A stretch of 64,000 nt of DNA from Planotetraspora thailandica (GTDB lineage: Bacteria; Actinomycetota; Actinomycetes; Streptosporangiales; Streptosporangiaceae), in contig NZ_BOOR01000032.1 of assembly GCF_016863335.1 (NCBI RefSeq), positions 38,359 to 102,358 on the forward strand. Reading direction: 5' to 3'. The position numbers and the translations under genes are program-made. The stretch's first letter is position 1. The number at the start of each line of letters is the position of its first letter. A model generated the notes under the pieces. The model did not search any database, had not been told where the DNA came from, and saw only the letters and a program-made list of their open reading frames with translations. This document shows positions 61,316-64,000 of this stretch, one piece after another.

Positions 61316-62307
61316 GAAGTGCTCTCCATCGCCAGCGGCGAGCCCTGAGCGACTCGGCGGTAGAGGCGCAGGTGCTCCTCGACGACGATGTCTTCGCTGA
61401 AGCGCTCGACAGACTTCCGCACCAGATCCGGCCGGAGGTAAGCGAGATCGTCCACGGTCATGGCCAGGGATTCCACGTCGCGCCTGACGAACCCCGAGAT
61501 ACCGTCCGTGACAAGTTCACTACAGGCGCCGCGGTCGAGTGCGAGCACGGGCGTGCCGACGGACATCGCCTCCAGCATGACCAGCCCCAGCGGCTCAGCA
61601 GGGCAGGAGAGGAAGAGCAAGGCGGCGCTGGTCCGCAACAGCCGAAGTCGGTCAGGGTCGGCCACCTCGCCGACATGCACCAGTCGTTCGCCGAACTGGC
61701 TCTTGACCTCGGCGAACCACATCTTGTTCCGGTGGGCGAGCGGTCCGGCGAGGATCAACCTACGGCCGGTCTCTGCTGCGAGCCGGCACGCATCGACGAT
61801 CCCCTTCTCGGGGCGGATCTGTCCCAGGACCAGCAGATCCTCCGAGCGAGGTGCGTCTCGATCCGGTGTCGGCGGCACGACGATCGGCCGCGTCCAACCG
61901 CAGAAGCCGACGCGCTTCAGGTAGCGGGCCTGGAACTCGGAAAGGTAGGCGAAACGGGCCGTCGGCGAGCCGGTGGGCAGGCGGTTGGTGTGCAGTGTGG
62001 TGACGATAGGGGCCGCGACGTGCTTCTCAAGCCACTCGATCGTTTCCGGATCGTGGTTGTGGACGACGTCACACCCGGAGATGACATCGGCGTACCTCTC
62101 CATCTGCTCCGGTTCCGGCGTCCCCCGGCGCCCCACGTAGGGCACCTCGAATGAACGCGGCGATACGCGTGACCCCTCGGCGACCACGGTCAGCACCTCG
62201 GCGTGCCGGCTTAACGCGACAGCGAGGCCCGCAACGATCCGACCGACCGCGCCGTAACCGGCGGGTGGAGTGTGCTCCCGTTGCAGACCAATAAGGGCGA
62301 TTCGCAT
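61312..62307 (-). CDS. Glycosyltransferase family 4 (first gene of sugar operon)
   Basis: A 331-residue GT-B transferase: MRIALIGLQREHTPPAGYGA, VVHNHDPETIEWLEKHVAAP, TTLHTNRLPTG, LLVLGQIRPEKGIVDACRLA, then FLSCPAEPLGLVMLEAMSVG and GTPVLALDRGA. ATG 62307 follows GAGGAGG. It leads the seven-gene minus-strand run; the promoter should lie in 62308-62377 or upstream of the small ORFs. Confidence 0.93.
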   Translation of the reverse strand: MRIALIGLQREHTPPAGYGAVGRIVAGLAVALSRHAEVLTVVAEGSRVSPRSFEVPYVGRRGTPEPEQMERYADVISGCDVVHNHDPETIEWLEKHVAAPIVTTLHTNRLPTGSPTARFAYLSEFQARYLKRVGFCGWTRPIVVPPTPDRDAPRSEDLLVLGQIRPEKGIVDACRLAAETGRRLILAGPLAHRNKMWFAEVKSQFGERLVHVGEVADPDRLRLLRTSAALLFLSCPAEPLGLVMLEAMSVGTPVLALDRGACSELVTDGISGFVRRDVESLAMTVDDLAYLRPDLVRKSVERFSEDIVVEEHLRLYRRVAQGSPLAMESTS

Positions 62308-62377
62308 TGGTGCGCTCCGCCTCCTCTCGACGTTGGATCTTCGATTCATGGCAGAGCGCGACCTCGGCGATGTCCGA

Positions 62378-62719
62378 TCATGCTCGACTCGCCTCGCGGA
62401 CGCTGGGGTGAACTTGCTGGTTTGCCGGCTCGCCGTGCTGGCCTGCGCCGTTTCCGATGGCTGCTGCCTGCTCTACGAATCGGACCCGCATCTCGTCGAG
62501 GAATCGAATCAGGTGGCTCTCAGCGAGCCGGGCCGCTTCGGCCTGAGCATCCGCTCCGACGACGAGATTGCGGTGAAGCCAGCCGTCCGAGGTCGGAAGG
62601 TAGCTGAGCAGCCAGAAGCCGCCCACGGTCGTGTCGACGCGGAACACCCGGACACCGTTGACGAAGCCGTACGTGGTCTCGATCGGCCACCCGGCTCGGC
62701 GCCATTCGATCACTTCCAC
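62378..62719 (-). CDS. Small protein of unknown function
   Basis: A 113-residue protein from GTG 62719: MEVIEWRRAGWPIETTYGFV, VRVFRVDTTVGGFWLLSYLP, then a helical and Ala-rich end. It overlaps the 59-residue ORF by 10 bases. Small proteins of this style sit beside ATP-binding anti-sigma-like genes in many actinomycetes (from general knowledge). No function is assigned. Confidence 0.65.
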   Translation of the reverse strand: MEVIEWRRAGWPIETTYGFVNGVRVFRVDTTVGGFWLLSYLPTSDGWLHRNLVVGADAQAEAARLAESHLIRFLDEMRVRFVEQAAAIGNGAGQHGEPANQQVHPSVREASRA

Positions 62720-62889
62720 AGTGATGCCCTCCTCTCCTGTTCAGCCCTACGAAGCGCGGCTATGAACCATGCGTAGGATCGGCTGCTGTTCAGGTCGGTC
62801 TCGGCTCGCAGAAACCGAGTCAGTTCGTTAGGGCCGTAGAGGTCCCACTGCCAGTAGGCGGCTTTCGCTCGGCCCAGGGTCATGGTCAT
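62710..62889 (-). CDS. 59-residue ORF coupled to the 113-residue protein
   Basis: ATG 62889 with AGGA seven bases upstream encodes MTMTLGRAKAAYWQWDLYGP, NELTRFLRAETDLNSSRSYA and WFIAALRRAEQERRASLWK. The 10-base overlap with the next gene suggests coupling. It is aromatic-rich and likely real. Function unknown. Confidence 0.6.
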   Translation of the reverse strand: MTMTLGRAKAAYWQWDLYGPNELTRFLRAETDLNSSRSYAWFIAALRRAEQERRASLWK

Positions 62890-62998
62890 CTCGATGTCCT
62901 AATCTCTGCCGGAAACCGTCTCGGATAGTTGATCGAGGGCTGGAGGGAGGCCGGTGTACCACTTGGAGCACCGCACGGACCTCCGTCGAAACCTCGGT

Positions 62999-63496
62999 CT
63001 ACTTGTGGGTTCTGATCTCCGCCCACACGACTCGGCCATCTCCCGGGAGCTCACATACGCCCCAGTTCTCGCAGAGCGCCGCCACGAGCTGGAGTCCTCT
63101 TCCGCCTTCAGCGTCCTGGTCGACCGACAGGGCACGCGGAACCGTCGGACCTCCTGCGTCCATCACGCTGACCTGGACGAGGTCGGACAGCACAACCACA
63201 GCGAACGTGATTTGTCCGCCGCTTCTGGAGTCCGAGTGGACCAGCGCGTTGGTCGTCAGCTCAGAGGCGATAAGCATGACGTCGTCGATCGCAGGGTGTT
63301 CGTGGCCGATCTGCTCACGCGTGTACTCCCGCACACGTGAGACAGACCGGAGTTCGGCGTCCAACGTGATGCCCCCGATGGCGCTTAGTACATCGACCAT
63401 CACAGAAGTCAGGGCGCCTTTGCCCATTCCAGTCATTCCGGAGAATCCAGTGCCGCCCGCCCCTTCACGCCGTCCGGCCTCTCTTGCTTCTGGCAC
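62999..63496 (-). CDS. ATP-binding anti-sigma-like protein (HATPase_c)
   Basis: A 165-residue GHKL-fold protein: N-box DDVMLIASELTTNALVHSDS, VSVMDAGGPTVPRALS and GGRGLQLVAALCENWGVCEL. Homologous in layout to the one at 32193. The GTG start at 63496 follows GAGGAG; the family core begins near residue 40, so an internal start is possible. It is followed by two small ORFs and then the sugar operon. It is divergent from the GntR gene. Confidence 0.85.
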   Translation of the reverse strand: MPEAREAGRREGAGGTGFSGMTGMGKGALTSVMVDVLSAIGGITLDAELRSVSRVREYTREQIGHEHPAIDDVMLIASELTTNALVHSDSRSGGQITFAVVVLSDLVQVSVMDAGGPTVPRALSVDQDAEGGRGLQLVAALCENWGVCELPGDGRVVWAEIRTHK

Positions 63497-63698
63497 ATCT
63501 CCTCATCAGGGACGACAGTGATCACGCCTGGCTCGCGATCCAGGGTCGGACTGAGCGGAGGCGCATGGAGAAGTGGGGAGCAGGTGGCAGTGACACCGGC
63601 CATGATCGATGCGTTGTTGATCATCAGTGCATTGCCTCTCATGTCGAGCCGTAGATCACGAGTCGGGCCCACAAGCCCGTCTCCCGCAATGAGGGCGA

Positions 63699-63757
63699 TA
63701 GTCTTGGGATAATCGTGTGGTGATGGTCGATTGCTGTCAACAGTTGTCCCAAGACAA
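63699..63757. promoter_or_regulatory. Paired operators upstream of the GntR gene
   Basis: TTGTCCCAAGACAA (63744-63757) is an inverted repeat (TTGTC/GACAA). TAGTCTTGGGATAA (63699-63712) is nearly its complement (TTATCCCAAGACTA). Two copies in opposite orientation just before the gene suit GntR self-regulation. Confidence 0.7.
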
Positions 63758-63780
63758 TTTCAATGGAAGGGGCCGCCACG

Positions 63781-64000
63781 GTGGCCGTGCACTCGCGCTA
63801 TTTGGACATAGCCGCTCAAATCCGGGCACGAATTGAGGCCGGTGAGTGGGAACCAGGGGCCAGGCTCCCGCGACTGGACGACTTCGCGAAGCAGTACGAC
63901 GCGAACCGGGACACGATCGCCCGGGCGATCGGGGCGCTGGAATCAGAAGGCTTCGTCTGGGCGGTCCAAGGACGAGGGATCATCGTCCGGCACGGCATGA
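63781..64000 (+). CDS. GntR-family regulator (partial, runs off the window)
   Basis: The N-terminal winged helix is complete: YLDIAAQIRARIEAGEWEPG, ARLPRLDDFAKQYDANRDTI, ARAIGALESEGFVWAVQGRG. The start is GTG 63781 with GGAAGGGG eight bases upstream; ATG 63763 in the same frame is possible. The effector domain is beyond base 64000, so the subfamily is unknown. Operator-like repeats lie upstream. Confidence 0.85.
   Translation, partial: MAVHSRYLDIAAQIRARIEAGEWEPGARLPRLDDFAKQYDANRDTIARAIGALESEGFVWAVQGRGIIVRHGM

Noticed and set aside
63433..63672. 79-codon minus-strand frame upstream of the HATPase
   Set aside because: It overlaps the HATPase start, has no recognisable composition and no clear ribosome site.

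Overview
The window is high-GC DNA with actinomycete hallmarks: GTG and TTG starts, many 4-base ATGA overlaps, BTAD/TPR regulators, DUF2637 proteins, and IS701-, Tn3- and Tni-type transposons. The closest fit is a filamentous actinomycete, perhaps of the Streptosporangiales (inference from protein style, not a database match). No rRNA, tRNA or CRISPR array was found. Accessory DNA fills most of the window and decayed mobile DNA is abundant.

Layout. 0-3.3 kb: a LacI-type repressor cut by the window edge, with a perfect palindromic operator upstream, a decayed site-specific integrase, a carboxymuconolactone-decarboxylase-like gene and an SDR fragment. 3.5-9.8 kb: a lipoprotein, a DUF4041/GIY-YIG protein and a Tni-type transposon remnant (truncated TniA, TniB, TniQ) butted against Tn3 and hydrolase debris. 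9.86-11.21 kb: an IS701-family element with its target duplication. 11.6-16.2 kb: a large LuxR-type ATPase regulator followed by two coupled genes, one an SDR. 16.6-20.4 kb: a nucleotidyltransferase and a set of two tyrosine recombinases around an XRE regulator, fused by deletion to a truncated quinone oxidoreductase. 20.4-23 kb: a flavin-dependent monooxygenase, a SnoaL-like protein and a divergent TetR regulator.

23.2-32.8 kb is a mobilizable/integrative-type element: candidate oriT hairpin, MobC, relaxase, a membrane-anchored protein, a T4-Imm-like small membrane protein, a DnaG-like primase, DUF2637, tiny coupled ORFs, XRE regulators and an ATP-binding anti-sigma-like protein. 32.9-34.4 kb holds a frame-scrambled GNAT gene and pieces of a second such element. 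34.4-42.2 kb is partly AT-rich: a secreted I36-like protein, a lipoprotein, a MacB-like efflux operon and an ECF sigma factor with a membrane partner. It contains two related leader sequences, at 34.8-35.05 kb and 41.84-42.19 kb. The second lies in front of the 42.26-50.9 kb RHS/YD-repeat polymorphic toxin gene, whose C-terminal tip has the layout of a nucleic-acid deaminase. 50.9-54.9 kb is a graveyard of IS110, IS5 and other gene fragments around one SMI1/KNR4-like gene, a possible immunity protein.

55.0-62.3 kb is a minus-strand run of seven overlapping or closely spaced genes: two GT4 and one GT2 glycosyltransferases, a methyltransferase, a NodU/TobZ-type carbamoyltransferase, an APH-type kinase and a sulfotransferase. 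It reads as an orphan pathway for a decorated saccharide or glycoconjugate. Just upstream are two small coupled ORFs, an ATP-binding anti-sigma-like protein and the start of a GntR regulator.

Most promising for follow-up: the deaminase-tipped RHS protein with its paired leaders, the orphan sugar operon, the recombinase/XRE/recombinase set, and the candidate oriT.
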